From NCBI RefSeq assembly GCF_900113225.1, contig NZ_FOZE01000002.1, positions 1,736,001-1,800,000 of the forward strand: DNA of 64,000 nucleotides, in the 5' to 3' direction. This DNA is from Mitsuaria sp. PDC51 (lineage in GTDB: Bacteria > Pseudomonadota > Gammaproteobacteria > Burkholderiales > Burkholderiaceae_C). Of this stretch, positions 8,728-17,571 are shown in pieces; within the stretch, counting starts at the first letter, position 1; each line of letters opens with the position of its first letter. A model generated the notes under the pieces. That model ran no database searches. It saw only the letters and a program-made list of their open reading frames with translations, and was not told the DNA's origin. A program made the translations under genes and the position numbers.

Positions 8728-8760
8728 TTGACATGTACAAATGAGAATGCTTAGCATTTG
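8728..8760 (+). promoter_or_regulatory. Fur-type iron-box promoter of the TonB receptor operon
   Basis: TTGACA (8728-8733) is a perfect -35. TAGCAT (8752-8757), 18 bases on, is a plausible -10. Overlapping it is an interrupted palindrome at 8738-8760, CAAATG...CATTTG around GAGAATGCTTAG, which matches the TGAGAAT/GCATT style of proteobacterial Fur boxes. Repression by Fe-Fur would block the -10. A 5' leader of about 165 bases, in which I see no gene, separates it from the receptor start. Confidence 0.75.
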
Positions 8761-8925
8761 CGGCCTTTGAGTCCAGAACCGGCCTCAATCACCCGCCACC
8801 GCCAGCCAGTCGCGATCAGGGAGGGGCCCGCCACCGTGCGCCGTGAAGCGTCGGGACGACGCCGCCAGCGCGCAGCCAGCCGAGCCGATTTCCATAAGAA
8901 CTTCTCCCCCCGGAGCTCGATCCCC

Positions 8926-11199
8926 ATGTCCCGCTACATCAAGAGCCGCAAGCACGCGGTGGCCCCGCTGGCCGCACTGGCCGCCTCCCTGACCCTCCCG
9001 CTGGCCCACGCCGCCGAAGCCACTGCCCCCGCCGACGCCGGCTCGACCGCCGCGTCCTCCTCCGCCGCGCCCTACCTGCCCCAGGTGAAGATCGAAGGCA
9101 CCGCCCAGTCCGCCTACAAGGCCGACAAGAGCGCCTCCTCCAAGCTGACCCAGCCGCTGCTGGAGACGCCCAAGACGATCTCGGTGATCAAGAAGGAAGT
9201 GCTGCGCGAGCAGGGCGCCGTCTCGCTGATCGAAGCGCTGCAGAACACCCCCGGCATCACGATGCAGCTGGGCGAGAACGGCAACACCTCCGCCGGCGAC
9301 ACCTTCCAGATGCGCGGTTTCAGCGCCAGCACCTCGACCTTCGTCGACGGCATCCGTGACCTGGGCGCGGTGACCCGCGACGTGTTCAACGTCGAGCAGA
9401 TCGAAGTGGTGAAGGGCCCGGCCGGTGCCGACACCGGCCGCGCCGCCAGCGCCGGCTACATCAACCTGATCACCAAGCTGCCGCAGATCGACGACTTCAT
9501 CGATGGCTCGGTGACGATCGGCGACGCCAGCCGCAAGCGGGCCTCGGTCGACGTCAACCAGAAGATCTTCGACAACAGCGCCGTGCGCCTGAACGCGGTG
9601 TGGCAGGACTACGGCGTCCCCGGCCGCGACGAGGTCAAGCGCAAGAACTACGGCATCGCGCCCTCGATCGCGTTCGGCCTGAACACGCCGACCCGCTTCT
9701 TCCTGTACTCGCAGCACCTGCGCCAGAACAACCGCCCGGACGGCGGCGTGCCGACCATCGGCTGGCCCGGCTACACGGCGGTGTCGTCCGCGACGGTGAC
9801 GCCGGCCCAGGCCGCCGCGCTGATGGCCGCGCCCAAGGTCGACCGCAAGAATTTCTACGGCAGCGTCCACGACTACGAGGACGTCAAGGCCGACATGGTC
9901 ACCGCCAAGCTCGAGATGGACATCGGCAACCAGATGACGGTGCGCAACGTCTCGCGCTACGGCCGCACCTACATGGACCGCCTGGTCACCGGCATCAACT
10001 CGATCGTCGCGGTCGATCCGGCCGACCGCAGCACCTGGACGATCAGCCGCTCGCGCCAGCGCGTCAACCAGACCAACGAGATCCTGGCCAACCAGACCAG
10101 CCTCAACACCACGCTGGCCACCGGCGGCCTCAAGCATGACCTGTCCACCGGCATCGAGCTGATGTACGAGAGCCAGGACAACCGCGGCTACACCGCCGTG
10201 GTCCCGGCCGGCACCAACGTCGCCAACCTGTACAACCCGAACCCGAACGTCGACCTGGGCGGCTCGGTGCGCAATGCCGCCGCCGACACCTCGGGCAGCA
10301 CGACCACCACCGCGATCTACGCGCTGGACACGATCTCGGTCACCGACGCGCTGAAGCTCACCGCCGGCCTGCGCACCGAGCACTACAAGGTCAAGTACAG
10401 CAGCGCCGCCACCGGCGCGCTGGACACCGGCAAGTGGGTGACCAGCTGGAACGTCGCCGCGCTGTACAAGCTGTCCGAGAACGGCACGGTCTACGCCGCC
10501 GCCGCCAACTCGCTGACGCCGCCGGGGGGCGCCAATTCGACGCTGGCCGCCTCGGGCCAGAACGCCACCGCCGCCGACGCGCAGGAGACCAAGAACTACG
10601 AGGTCGGCACGAAGTGGGACCTGCTGCACAAGCGCCTGAACCTGACGGCCGCGCTGTACCGCAGCGAGAACGACGGCCAGGTCAGCGTCGACGCGGTGAC
10701 CAACGTTGCCACGCAGAGCGGCAAGACCCGCGTCCAGGGCATCGAGCTGGCGGCCGTCGGCCAGATCACCAACTTCTGGCAGATCACCGCCGGCTTCCAG
10801 ACCATGGACGCCAAGGCGCTGAGCCTGCGCAGCTTCAACTCGACCACCGGCGTGCAGACCACCACCGATGGCGTGCGCTGGACGCCGAAGTGGTCGGCCA
10901 CGCTGTGGAACTCGTACCAGTGGAACGACTTCACCATCGGTGGCGGCGTGCGCCACACGGCCGAGCAGAAGCGCATCGTCACCGTCAATGCCGCGCCGGC
11001 CAACGGCCTGGCGGCGCTGCCGGCCTTCACCGTCGTGGACGTGATGGGCGCCTACCGCGTCAACAAGAACCTCAGCCTGCAGCTGAACGTCACCAACCTG
11101 TTCGACAAGGAATACATGTCCTCGCTGAACAACGGCGGCAGCCGTCTGGTGCTGGGCGCTCCGCGTGCGGTGACGTTGATGGCCAACATCGGCTTCTGA
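8926..11199 (+). CDS. TonB-dependent siderophore receptor (Fiu/PiuA-like)
   Basis: Outer-membrane ferric-siderophore importer of 757 residues. The ATG at 8926 has CGGAG upstream and opens a signal peptide ending at about residue 31 (PLAHA). The plug domain follows (about 60-175), with [16 protein letters not shown], the QMRGF block and [18 protein letters not shown]. The rest is a beta-barrel that ends in the classic terminal Phe (MANIGF). The next gene is piuC, the same adjacency as E. coli fiu-ybiX and Pseudomonas piuA-piuC, which points to catecholate-type siderophores. The exact ligand cannot be read from sequence. It is the first gene of the Fur-controlled operon. Confidence 0.92.
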   Translation: MSRYIKSRKHAVAPLAALAASLTLPLAHAAEATAPADAGSTAASSSAAPYLPQVKIEGTAQSAYKADKSASSKLTQPLLETPKTISVIKKEVLREQGAVSLIEALQNTPGITMQLGENGNTSAGDTFQMRGFSASTSTFVDGIRDLGAVTRDVFNVEQIEVVKGPAGADTGRAASAGYINLITKLPQIDDFIDGSVTIGDASRKRASVDVNQKIFDNSAVRLNAVWQDYGVPGRDEVKRKNYGIAPSIAFGLNTPTRFFLYSQHLRQNNRPDGGVPTIGWPGYTAVSSATVTPAQAAALMAAPKVDRKNFYGSVHDYEDVKADMVTAKLEMDIGNQMTVRNVSRYGRTYMDRLVTGINSIVAVDPADRSTWTISRSRQRVNQTNEILANQTSLNTTLATGGLKHDLSTGIELMYESQDNRGYTAVVPAGTNVANLYNPNPNVDLGGSVRNAAADTSGSTTTTAIYALDTISVTDALKLTAGLRTEHYKVKYSSAATGALDTGKWVTSWNVAALYKLSENGTVYAAAANSLTPPGGANSTLAASGQNATAADAQETKNYEVGTKWDLLHKRLNLTAALYRSENDGQVSVDAVTNVATQSGKTRVQGIELAAVGQITNFWQITAGFQTMDAKALSLRSFNSTTGVQTTTDGVRWTPKWSATLWNSYQWNDFTIGGGVRHTAEQKRIVTVNAAPANGLAALPAFTVVDVMGAYRVNKNLSLQLNVTNLFDKEYMSSLNNGGSRLVLGAPRAVTLMANIGF

Positions 11200-11221
11200 G
11201 CCGATTGAGGTAGCGTACGCG

Positions 11222-11270
11222 CGGCCCGTTCCCGTTCTGGCGGGGGCGGGCCGTTCGTCCGTCCCGCCCC
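11222..11270 (+). other. competing GC-rich stem-loops between receptor and piuC
   Basis: CGGCCCG (11222-11228) can pair with CGGGCCG (11247-11253). Alternatively GGGGGCGGG (11242-11250) can pair with CCCGCCCCC (11262-11270). There is no T tract, so this is not a clear terminator. It could act as an attenuator or an mRNA-stabilising element that makes receptor mRNA more abundant than that of downstream genes. Confidence 0.35.
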
Positions 11271-11290
11271 CGAACCGAATCGATCCGGAC

Positions 11291-11971
11291 ATGTTGCTTC
11301 ACATCCCCGAAGTGCTCAGCAAGCAGGACGTGCGCGAGATGCGCAAGCTCCTGGATGCCGCCGACTGGACCGACGGCCGCGCGACCGTGGGCGAGCAGGG
11401 CGCGAAGGTCAAGCAGAACCGCCAGCTGCCGGTGGACCATCCGGTCGCGCGCGAGATCGGCGCCCACATCCGCCAGGTGCTGGCGCGGCATCCGCTGTTC
11501 ATCTCGGCCGCGCTGCCGCTGCGCACCCTGGCGCCGCTGTTCAACCGCTACGAGGGCGGCGAGCAGTACGGCTTCCACATCGACGGCGCGATCATGCGCC
11601 AGCAGGGCACCGACCAGCCGCTGCGCAGCGACGTGTCCTCGACGCTCTTCCTCAGCGAGCCCGACGAGTACGAGGGCGGCGAGCTGGAGGTCGTCGACAC
11701 CTATGGCACCCACGAGGTCAAGCTGCCCGCGGGCGACCTGATCGTCTATGCCAGCACCAGCCTGCATCGCGTCACGCCGGTGACGCGCGGCGCGCGCGTG
11801 TGCTCCTTCTTCTGGACGCAGAGCCTGGTCCGCCAGGACTGGCAGCGGGCGATGCTGTTCGAGCTCGACCAGACCGTCCAGAAGCTGCGCGCCCGGCTCG
11901 GCGACGACGCCGAGACGACCGCCCTCACCGGCCACTATCACAACCTGCTGCGGCTCTGGGCCGAGACCTGA
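11291..11971 (+). CDS. piuC: PiuC/YbiX family Fe(II)/2-oxoglutarate dioxygenase
   Basis: PKHD-type hydroxylase of 226 residues, cytoplasmic, regularly linked to siderophore receptors and possibly acting on imported siderophore or on an operon partner. The iron triad is His96, Asp98 ([10 protein letters not shown]) and His159 ([10 protein letters not shown]); the 2-oxoglutarate Arg is probably Arg169. The C-terminal helical segment with [12 protein letters not shown] matches family ends. It lies 91 bases after the receptor and 18 bases before the PepSY gene. The family's biochemical substrate is not established. Confidence 0.92.
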   Translation: MLLHIPEVLSKQDVREMRKLLDAADWTDGRATVGEQGAKVKQNRQLPVDHPVAREIGAHIRQVLARHPLFISAALPLRTLAPLFNRYEGGEQYGFHIDGAIMRQQGTDQPLRSDVSSTLFLSEPDEYEGGELEVVDTYGTHEVKLPAGDLIVYASTSLHRVTPVTRGARVCSFFWTQSLVRQDWQRAMLFELDQTVQKLRARLGDDAETTALTGHYHNLLRLWAET

Positions 11972-11989
11972 GCGCGCGAGACCGTTCCG

Positions 11990-12667
11990 ATGACGCCGGC
12001 CGACACTTCCCCCTCTTCCGCCGCCAAGCCCGGCAAGGGCCCCGCCGCGCGCGCGGCCTGGCTCAAGCAGCTGCACCAGTGGCACTGGATCAGCTCGGCG
12101 ATCTGCCTGATCGGCATGATCCTGTTCGCCGTCACCGGCATCACGCTGAACCACGCCGCCGACATCGAGTCCAAGCCGGCGATCGTCGGCAAGACGGCGC
12201 AGCTGCCCGCCGAGCTCGCCGCGACGCTCAAGCCGCGCTCGGTCGACGAGGCCAGCGAGGCCGACCGCAAGGCCGCCGTACCCGCGCCCGTGCGCGCCTG
12301 GCTGGCGAAGGAACTCGGCCGGCCCATCGATGCCCGCGAGGCCGAATGGAACCGCGACGAGGTCTACCTCGCGATGCCGCGCCCCGGCGGTGACGCCTGG
12401 GTCCGCATCGCGCGGGACAGCGGCGAGGTCGAGTACGAGGACACCGACCGCGGCTGGATCTCCTACTTCAACGACCTGCACAAGGGCCGCCATGCCGGCG
12501 TGGCCTGGAGCTGGTTCATCGACCTCTTCGCCGTCGCCTGCCTGCTGTTCTCCGTCACCGGCCTGCTGATCCTGAAGTTCCATGCGGTCAGCCGGCCCAG
12601 CACCTGGCCGCTGGTCGGCCTGGGCCTCGTCATTCCCGCGCTGCTGGCGCTGCTGCTGATCCACTGA
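11990..12667 (+). CDS. PepSY-associated transmembrane protein, probable periplasmic iron-reduction component
   Basis: A 225-residue membrane protein. A basic start with His29 and His32 (LHQWHW) leads into helix 1 (about 35-56, ending ITLNHAAD with His55). A periplasmic domain follows (about 60-160). Then a LHKGRHAG segment introduces two further helices (about 172-195 and 203-223). PepSY_TM proteins in siderophore loci are implicated in reducing ferric siderophores, and the paired His at the membrane edges could ligate haem. Its place between piuC and the flavoprotein genes fits an electron-passing role; that role is inference. Confidence 0.8.
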   Translation: MTPADTSPSSAAKPGKGPAARAAWLKQLHQWHWISSAICLIGMILFAVTGITLNHAADIESKPAIVGKTAQLPAELAATLKPRSVDEASEADRKAAVPAPVRAWLAKELGRPIDAREAEWNRDEVYLAMPRPGGDAWVRIARDSGEVEYEDTDRGWISYFNDLHKGRHAGVAWSWFIDLFAVACLLFSVTGLLILKFHAVSRPSTWPLVGLGLVIPALLALLLIH

Positions 12668-12785
12668 CCTGATCCCCACACGACCCCGACCGGCGCCCGC
12701 CCCGTCCTTCCCGCTGTCCTTCCCACCCTTCTTCCCGTTCCGAGCCATCGCCAGGATCCTCCCGACCTCCACCGAGACATCGACC

Positions 12786-13322
12786 ATGAATCGCTCCGCA
12801 AGTCGTACCCTCCTCACGATCGGTGCCCTGGGCACCCTGGCCACGGGCTCGTCCGCCTGGGCCGCCACCGTCCAGCTCAAGCTCGAGCTGCCGCGCCTGA
12901 ACGTGGCCGAGTACCACCGTCCCTACATCGCCGTCTGGGTCGAGAAGGCCGGCGAGTCCGGCCCGGCCGTCGCGCAGCTGGCGGTCTGGTACGACATCAA
13001 GAAGCAGAACAACGCCGGCACCAAGTGGCTCAAGGACATGCGCCAGTGGTGGCGCCAGGGCGGCCGCAACCTGACGGTGCCGGCCGACGGCGTGAGCGCC
13101 GCCACGCGCGCGCCCGGCGAGCATGCGATCTCGCTGGACACGCATCCGGCGCTGGCCGCGCTGCCCCCGGGCAAGTACGACATCGTCGTGGAGTCCAGCC
13201 GCGAGGCCGGCGGCCGCGAGGTGCAGCGCCTGCCGCTGACCTGGCCGGTCAAGGCCGCGGCCACCGCCAAGGCGCAGGGCGAGCACGAGCTCGGCGCGCT
13301 GGAACTGAACGTCAAGCCCTGA
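12786..13322 (+). CDS. DUF2271 domain secreted protein
   Basis: A 178-residue exported protein. A Sec-type signal peptide (residues 1-27, ending SSAWA) is followed by one compact domain with the family features: YHRPYIAVWVE, AQLAVWYD, KWLKDMRQWWRQGG and PGKYDIVVESSREAGG. No cysteines are present in the mature part. DUF2271 genes are recurrently found with PepSY, DUF4198 and apbE genes, suggesting a periplasmic redox partner or scaffold, but the activity is unknown. I could not identify an unambiguous ApbE flavinylation motif in it. Confidence 0.82.
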   Translation: MNRSASRTLLTIGALGTLATGSSAWAATVQLKLELPRLNVAEYHRPYIAVWVEKAGESGPAVAQLAVWYDIKKQNNAGTKWLKDMRQWWRQGGRNLTVPADGVSAATRAPGEHAISLDTHPALAALPPGKYDIVVESSREAGGREVQRLPLTWPVKAAATAKAQGEHELGALELNVKP

Positions 13323-13362
13323 GCGGCATCCCGTCCCCCGACACGACACGGAGCACTCCACC

Positions 13363-14199
13363 ATGACGAAGACTTCGATCGCATCCCGCCTCGCCCCCGT
13401 CGCCCTGGCCGTCGCCGCGCTGCTGCCGCTGGCCGCGCACGCCCACATGACCTGGCTGCTGCCCAACAAGTCCGCCTTCGACGGCAAGGAGCCGGTGGCC
13501 TCCTTCGACGCGGCGGTCTCGGAAGACCTCTTCAACTTCGAGCGGGCGCTCAAGCTCGACACGCTGCGCATCACCGCGCCGGACGGCAAGACCGTCGAGG
13601 CCGAGAACCGCAGCACCGCCCGCCACCGCGAGAGTTTCGACGTGAAGCTGACGCAGGACGGCACCTGGCGCATCAGCAACGTCAGCCAGTCGATGATGGG
13701 CAGCTACAAGCAGGGTGGCGAGACCAAGCGCTTCCGCGGCACGCCGGCGAGCTTCGCCAAGGACGTGCCGGCCGACGCCGAGATCACCGCGCTGACGGTG
13801 ATGACCAACCGCCAGCAGACCTTCGTCAGCAGGGAGGAGGCCGGCAAGGTCGACTTCAAGCCCGAGGGCGATGGCCTGGAGCTGCTGCCGCTGGGCCCGG
13901 TCACCGACCTGAGCCATGGCGACAAGACGCGCTTCCGTCTCGTGCTGGACGGCAAGCCGGCCGCCGACGTGCAGCTGAAGCTGGTGCGTGAAGGCAACCG
14001 CTACCGCTACAAGTTCGGCGAGATCGAGCTCAAGACCGACGCCCAGGGCGAGTTCACCGTCGAGTGGACCGAGCCGGGCCGCTACTTCCTCGGCGCGAGC
14101 ACCGGCCCGGCGCGCGGCCCCAATGCGCCGGCCGGCACGCGCCAGGCGCCGGTGCAGCGCGCTGGCGTCAGCGCCACCTTCGAGGTGCTGCCCAAGTGA
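13363..14199 (+). CDS. DUF4198 domain periplasmic protein
   Basis: A 278-residue exported protein. The signal peptide ends at AAHAH (about 26), so the mature protein starts with HMTWLLPNKSAF, a conserved His-led N-terminus like that of NikM/CbiK-type periplasmic metal proteins. Two beta-sandwich-like segments follow, the second (about 185-278) ending TEPGRYFLGAS...VSATFEVLPK. The exposed N-terminal His could bind metal. Its stop overlaps the apbE start by three bases (GTGA), so production is coupled to the flavin transferase. Proposed role: metal-binding or redox partner in the iron-reduction module. Confidence 0.8.
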   Translation: MTKTSIASRLAPVALAVAALLPLAAHAHMTWLLPNKSAFDGKEPVASFDAAVSEDLFNFERALKLDTLRITAPDGKTVEAENRSTARHRESFDVKLTQDGTWRISNVSQSMMGSYKQGGETKRFRGTPASFAKDVPADAEITALTVMTNRQQTFVSREEAGKVDFKPEGDGLELLPLGPVTDLSHGDKTRFRLVLDGKPAADVQLKLVREGNRYRYKFGEIELKTDAQGEFTVEWTEPGRYFLGASTGPARGPNAPAGTRQAPVQRAGVSATFEVLPK

Positions 14200-15281
14200 G
14201 CCCGGCGAGCGGGACGACCCACGCGCGGACGCCGGGCCTCGCGCCCGAGCCGCGCGTGCTGGTCCCGCTGCGCATCGATGGCGAGCCGCCGGCGCTGGGG
14301 CAGCTGCTGCACGCGCTGGACGGCGAGACGATGGGCACGACCTGGTCGGTGCGCTTCATCGGGCCGAGCGGGCTGCGGCTCGCCGCGATCGAGGCAGCCA
14401 TCGTCCGCGCCTGCGATGAGGTCATCGCGCAGATGAGCGGCTGGGACGCCGCCTCCGACCTGAGCCGCTTCAACCGCGCGCCCGCCGGCACGGTGTGTCC
14501 TTTGCCGGACGACTTCGCGACGGTGCTCGATGCGGCGCTGAAGATCGCCGCCGCGAGCGGCGGTGCCTACGACCCCAGCGCTGGCGCGCTGGTGGCGTTG
14601 TGGGGCTTCGGTCCGTCGGGCGAGACGGCGCTCGCGCCACGCCACGACGATCCCGCCTTCCGCGCCCCGTCGCCGCAGGATTGCGCCCGCGTCCACTGCG
14701 GCTGGGACGCGCTGCCGTGGGACGGCGCGCGTCGCACGCTGACGCAGGCCGGCGGTGTCGCGCTGGATCTGTCGGCGATCGCCAAGGGGTTCGCCGTCGA
14801 CCGTGTGTCGGAGCTGCTGGGTGCGCTCGGCCTGCGCGATCACCTCGTCGAGATCGGCGGGGAACTGCGGGGCGCGGGCTTGAAGCCCGACGGGCAACCC
14901 TGGTGGGTGGACCTCGAGCCGCCCGCCGCCGACTGCGGCCTGGCGCCGCTGCGCATCGCACTCCACGGCCTGTCGGTCGCGACCTCCGGCGACTACCGCA
15001 AGTGCTTCGTCGATACCACTGGCCAGTGGCGCTCCCACACCATCGACCCCCGCACGCGGCGGCCGGTCGAGCACGGCCTGGCCTCGGTCACCGTGGTGCA
15101 TGACAGCGCGATGGCGGCCGATGGCTGGTCGACCGCGCTGATGGTGCTCGGGCCCGACGAGGGCCTCGCGCTGGCCGACCGGCTCGGCCTGGCGGCGCGG
15201 CTCGTGCGGCGCCGCCCACCGGCCGAAGGCGGTGGTTTCGAGGAGCGCTTCTCCGTGGCGATGCGCGCGCTGATGCTCTGA
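14196..15281 (+). CDS. apbE: ApbE family FAD:protein FMN transferase
   Basis: Attaches FMN covalently to Thr/Ser of extracytoplasmic flavoproteins, using FAD. Predicted 361 residues from the GTG at 14196, which overlaps the upstream stop. Conserved blocks are GETMGTTWSVRFIG, GGVALDLSAIAKGFAVD, VEIGGELRGAG, HTIDPRTRRPV and DSAMAADGWSTALMVLG. The first 40 residues show no clear signal peptide or lipobox, unlike many ApbE proteins, so either it is cytoplasmic or its export signal is atypical. Its stop overlaps the next start by one base. Its presence implies that at least one neighbour, or a protein elsewhere, is flavinylated. Confidence 0.9.
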   Translation: MSPASGTTHARTPGLAPEPRVLVPLRIDGEPPALGQLLHALDGETMGTTWSVRFIGPSGLRLAAIEAAIVRACDEVIAQMSGWDAASDLSRFNRAPAGTVCPLPDDFATVLDAALKIAAASGGAYDPSAGALVALWGFGPSGETALAPRHDDPAFRAPSPQDCARVHCGWDALPWDGARRTLTQAGGVALDLSAIAKGFAVDRVSELLGALGLRDHLVEIGGELRGAGLKPDGQPWWVDLEPPAADCGLAPLRIALHGLSVATSGDYRKCFVDTTGQWRSHTIDPRTRRPVEHGLASVTVVHDSAMAADGWSTALMVLGPDEGLALADRLGLAARLVRRRPPAEGGGFEERFSVAMRALML

Positions 15282-16753
15282 TGACTGCGATCCTGTCCCG
15301 TCCCGCGGCGGCGCTGCTGCTGCTCGCGCTCTACCTGCTGATGTGCGCCGCGGTGTGGTGGCGGCATCGCCGCCGGCAACGCCAGGCGGCCGCGGAATCG
15401 GCCGCGCTGCTGCCGGCCGCCGATGCCGGCCCGCCGGTACTGGTGCTGCATGCGAGCCAGACCGGCCAGGCCGAGGAGATCGCCTGGCAGACCGCCAGGG
15501 CGCTGCACCTGGCCGGCATGCCGGTGCGCGTCGCCGCGCTCGGCGAGGTGGACCGCGAGGCGCTGCGCGGCGCGCGGCATGCGCTCTTCATCGCCAGCAC
15601 CTACGGCGAGGGCGACGCCCCCGACAGCGCGGCACCGTTCGCGCGCGACCTGATGGCGGCGCAGGCCTCGGACGCGGCCACCGGCCTGGACCTGTCGTCG
15701 CTGCAGGTGGGCGTGCTGGCGCTGGGCGATGCGACCTACACCCACTTCTGCGGCTTCGGCCGCGCGCTCGACGCCTGGTTGCGCGAGCGCGGCGCGCGGT
15801 CGATGTTCGATCGCATCGAGGCCGACCGCACCGATGAACACGCGCTGTCGCAGTGGCGGCAGCGCTTGAGCCACCTGGCCGGCACCGCCGACCTGGCCGA
15901 GTGGGAGGCGCCGGTGTTCACCGACTGGCGGCTGGCGGCGCGCCGCCATCTGAATCCAGGGAGCCAGGGCGGACCGGTGTTCCACCTCGAGCTGGTGCCC
16001 GCGGGCGGATCGCCGCTGCCCGCCTGGGAGGCCGGCGATCTCGTGCAGGTGAGCGTGGCCGGGGAAGCGGCCCATGCGGCCCATGCGGCCCATGCGGCCG
16101 GCGCGGCCGACGCGATCGATGACGACGCGCGGCGACCGCGCGAGTACACGATCGCCTCGCTGCCCGCGGACGGCCGCGTCGAGCTGATGGTGCGCCGCAC
16201 CGCGCGCGAGGACGGCTCGCCGGGCCTGGCGTCGGGATGGCTGACGGAGCGCCTCGCCGTCGGTGGGGACGTCGCGCTGCGACTGCGACCGCATGCGAGC
16301 TTCCGCATCGGCGCCAACGCCGACCGGCCGCTGATCCTCGTCGGCAACGGCACCGGGCTGGCGGGGTTGCGGGCGCACTTGAAGGTCCGCGCGCAAACCC
16401 GCATGAACACGGGGAACGGCGCCGTGAGGGCTTGGTTGCTCTTTGGTGAACGGCAATCGGCGCACGACGCGCATTACCGCGACGAGATCGAGGCCTGGCA
16501 GCGCGACGGCGTGCTGGCCCGCGTGGACTGGGCCTTCTCGCGCGACCAGGCGGAACGCGTCCATGTGCAGCACCTGCTCGCTCGCGAGGCGCCGCGTCTG
16601 CGCGAATGGATCGCGGACGGCGCGGCGATCTACGTCTGCGGCAGCCTGCAAGGCATGGCCGGCGCCGTCGACGCGGTGCTGCGCGAGACGCTCGGCGAGG
16701 CCGATGTCGACGCGCTCATCCGCGAAGGGCGCTACCGGCGCGACGTGTACTGA
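15281..16753 (+). CDS. membrane-anchored flavodoxin/FAD/NAD(P)H reductase (CysJ/CPR-like)
   Basis: A 490-residue diflavin reductase. An N-terminal membrane anchor (about 5-25) and Arg-rich stop-transfer are followed by a flavodoxin domain (about 50-190) with the FMN loop HASQTGQAEE and STYGEGDAPD. Then comes a CysJ-type FAD module (about 210-350; REYTIAS, SGWLTERL) and a pyridine-nucleotide domain with VGNGTGLAGLRAHL, LFGER and YVCGSLQGM, ending in the aromatic Tyr usual for CPR proteins. The linker holds a tandem AHA repeat. It probably takes electrons from cytoplasmic NAD(P)H and feeds the PepSY protein. Last gene of the operon. Confidence 0.88.
   Translation: MTAILSRPAAALLLLALYLLMCAAVWWRHRRRQRQAAAESAALLPAADAGPPVLVLHASQTGQAEEIAWQTARALHLAGMPVRVAALGEVDREALRGARHALFIASTYGEGDAPDSAAPFARDLMAAQASDAATGLDLSSLQVGVLALGDATYTHFCGFGRALDAWLRERGARSMFDRIEADRTDEHALSQWRQRLSHLAGTADLAEWEAPVFTDWRLAARRHLNPGSQGGPVFHLELVPAGGSPLPAWEAGDLVQVSVAGEAAHAAHAAHAAGAADAIDDDARRPREYTIASLPADGRVELMVRRTAREDGSPGLASGWLTERLAVGGDVALRLRPHASFRIGANADRPLILVGNGTGLAGLRAHLKVRAQTRMNTGNGAVRAWLLFGERQSAHDAHYRDEIEAWQRDGVLARVDWAFSRDQAERVHVQHLLAREAPRLREWIADGAAIYVCGSLQGMAGAVDAVLRETLGEADVDALIREGRYRRDVY
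16067..16099 (+). repeat. 9-bp in-frame tandem repeat inside the reductase gene
   Basis: Three exact copies of GCGGCCCAT (16067-16093) plus a partial fourth encode AHAAHAAHAA in a loop of the FAD domain. The copy number could vary by slippage without shifting the frame. Confidence 0.85.
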
Positions 16754-17049
16754 GCGGTCCGCGCCGGTGCTGTCGGCGCCGTGAGGCGCGCGTCGCGCGG
16801 ACCACGGCGACCACGGGGAACCCCGTAGGCGCGCAGGCATCGCGCGTGTCGGACATGCGGAGATTGATGCGCGCCCGCGACAAACACGGGGGACGGCGTT
16901 GACTTCGAGGCCGTTTTCCCCCTGCCAGAGCCTTCTCAATGCAGGAGGTGCGCAGTACCATTGCCCGCGCAGGGTGCCAACGAGTACCGAAGGCGTCAGA
17001 CCTTCACCAGGGCCCGGCACATCAACAACCCTTGATGGAGAGAATCGAA

Positions 17050-17469
17050 ATGGCAACTGCGAAGAAGGCCGCGCCCGCCAAGAAGGCGGCACCGGCCAAG
17101 AAGGCGGCACCGGCGAAGAAGGCCGCCGCGCCCGCGAAGAAGGCGGCACCTGCGAAGAAGGCCGCGCCCGCGAAGAAGGCAGCTCCCGCGAAGAAGGCTG
17201 CCGCTCCCGCCAAGAAGCGCACCCCCAACGCCGCCTTCATGAAGGCCCTGACCCCCAGCCCCGCGCTGGCCGCGATCGTCGGCGACAAGCCGCTGCCGCG
17301 CACCGACGTGGTGAAGAAGGTCTGGGAATACATCAAGAAGCACAACCTGCAGGACGCTGCGCAGAAGCGCGTCATCAACGCCGACGCCAAGCTGAAGGAA
17401 ATCTTCGGCAAGGCCAAGGCCGACATGTTCGAGATGACCCGCCTGATCAACAGCCACCTGAAGGATTGA
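17050..17469 (+). CDS. SWIB/MDM2 domain protein with histone H1-like Lys/Ala/Pro tail
   Basis: A 139-residue protein in two parts. Residues 2-58 are almost only repeats of KKAAPA, a tail like those of bacterial histone H1-like proteins and AlgP that binds DNA non-specifically. Residues about 60-139 are a SWIB/MDM2 fold (PNAAFMKALTPSPALAAIVG, RTDVVKKVWEYIKKHNLQD, IFGKAKADMFEMTRLINSHL). The ATG at 17050 has GGAGAG seven bases upstream; an in-frame ATG at 17035 overlaps that site and is less likely. Expected to be an abundant nucleoid protein. Such fusions occur in chlamydiae and beta-proteobacteria; their role in the latter is poorly defined. Confidence 0.9.
   Translation: MATAKKAAPAKKAAPAKKAAPAKKAAAPAKKAAPAKKAAPAKKAAPAKKAAAPAKKRTPNAAFMKALTPSPALAAIVGDKPLPRTDVVKKVWEYIKKHNLQDAAQKRVINADAKLKEIFGKAKADMFEMTRLINSHLKD
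17062..17217 (+). repeat. degenerate tandem repeats coding the KKAAPA tail
   Basis: Roughly ten imperfect copies of a 15-18 base unit (AAGAAGGCGGCACCGGCC and variants) encode the basic tail. Synonymous changes between units show older expansion followed by drift. Tail length is likely variable between strains. Confidence 0.85.
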
Positions 17470-17474
17470 GCGCC

Positions 17475-17531
17475 GAGGCCGCAAGGCCTCTTCCGCGTTC
17501 AGGACAAGGCCCGCCTCGCGCGGGCTTTTTT
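17475..17531 (+). terminator. double hairpin terminator between convergent genes
   Basis: GAGGCC-GCAA-GGCCTC (17475-17490) is followed by GCCCGC/GCGGGC with a five-base loop (17509-17525) and TTTTTT (17526-17531). The second is a strong plus-strand terminator for the SWIB gene. The opposing receiver gene ends at 17572. Confidence 0.88.
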
Positions 17532-17571
17532 GCGTCCGCGCCGGTCCGTGGGCAGGCGCGGCGCGATCGCC

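Noticed and set aside
8785-11292. 835-codon open frame on the minus strand opposite the TonB receptor
   Set aside because: Gly/Val/Ala/Arg/Asp-biased mirror translation of a high-GC gene. The plus strand has a signal peptide, plug domain and terminal Phe. No domain on the minus strand.
17062-17217. Regular short repeats that could suggest a CRISPR array
   Set aside because: The units are contiguous, in frame, and encode KKAAPA; there are no spacers and no cas genes.
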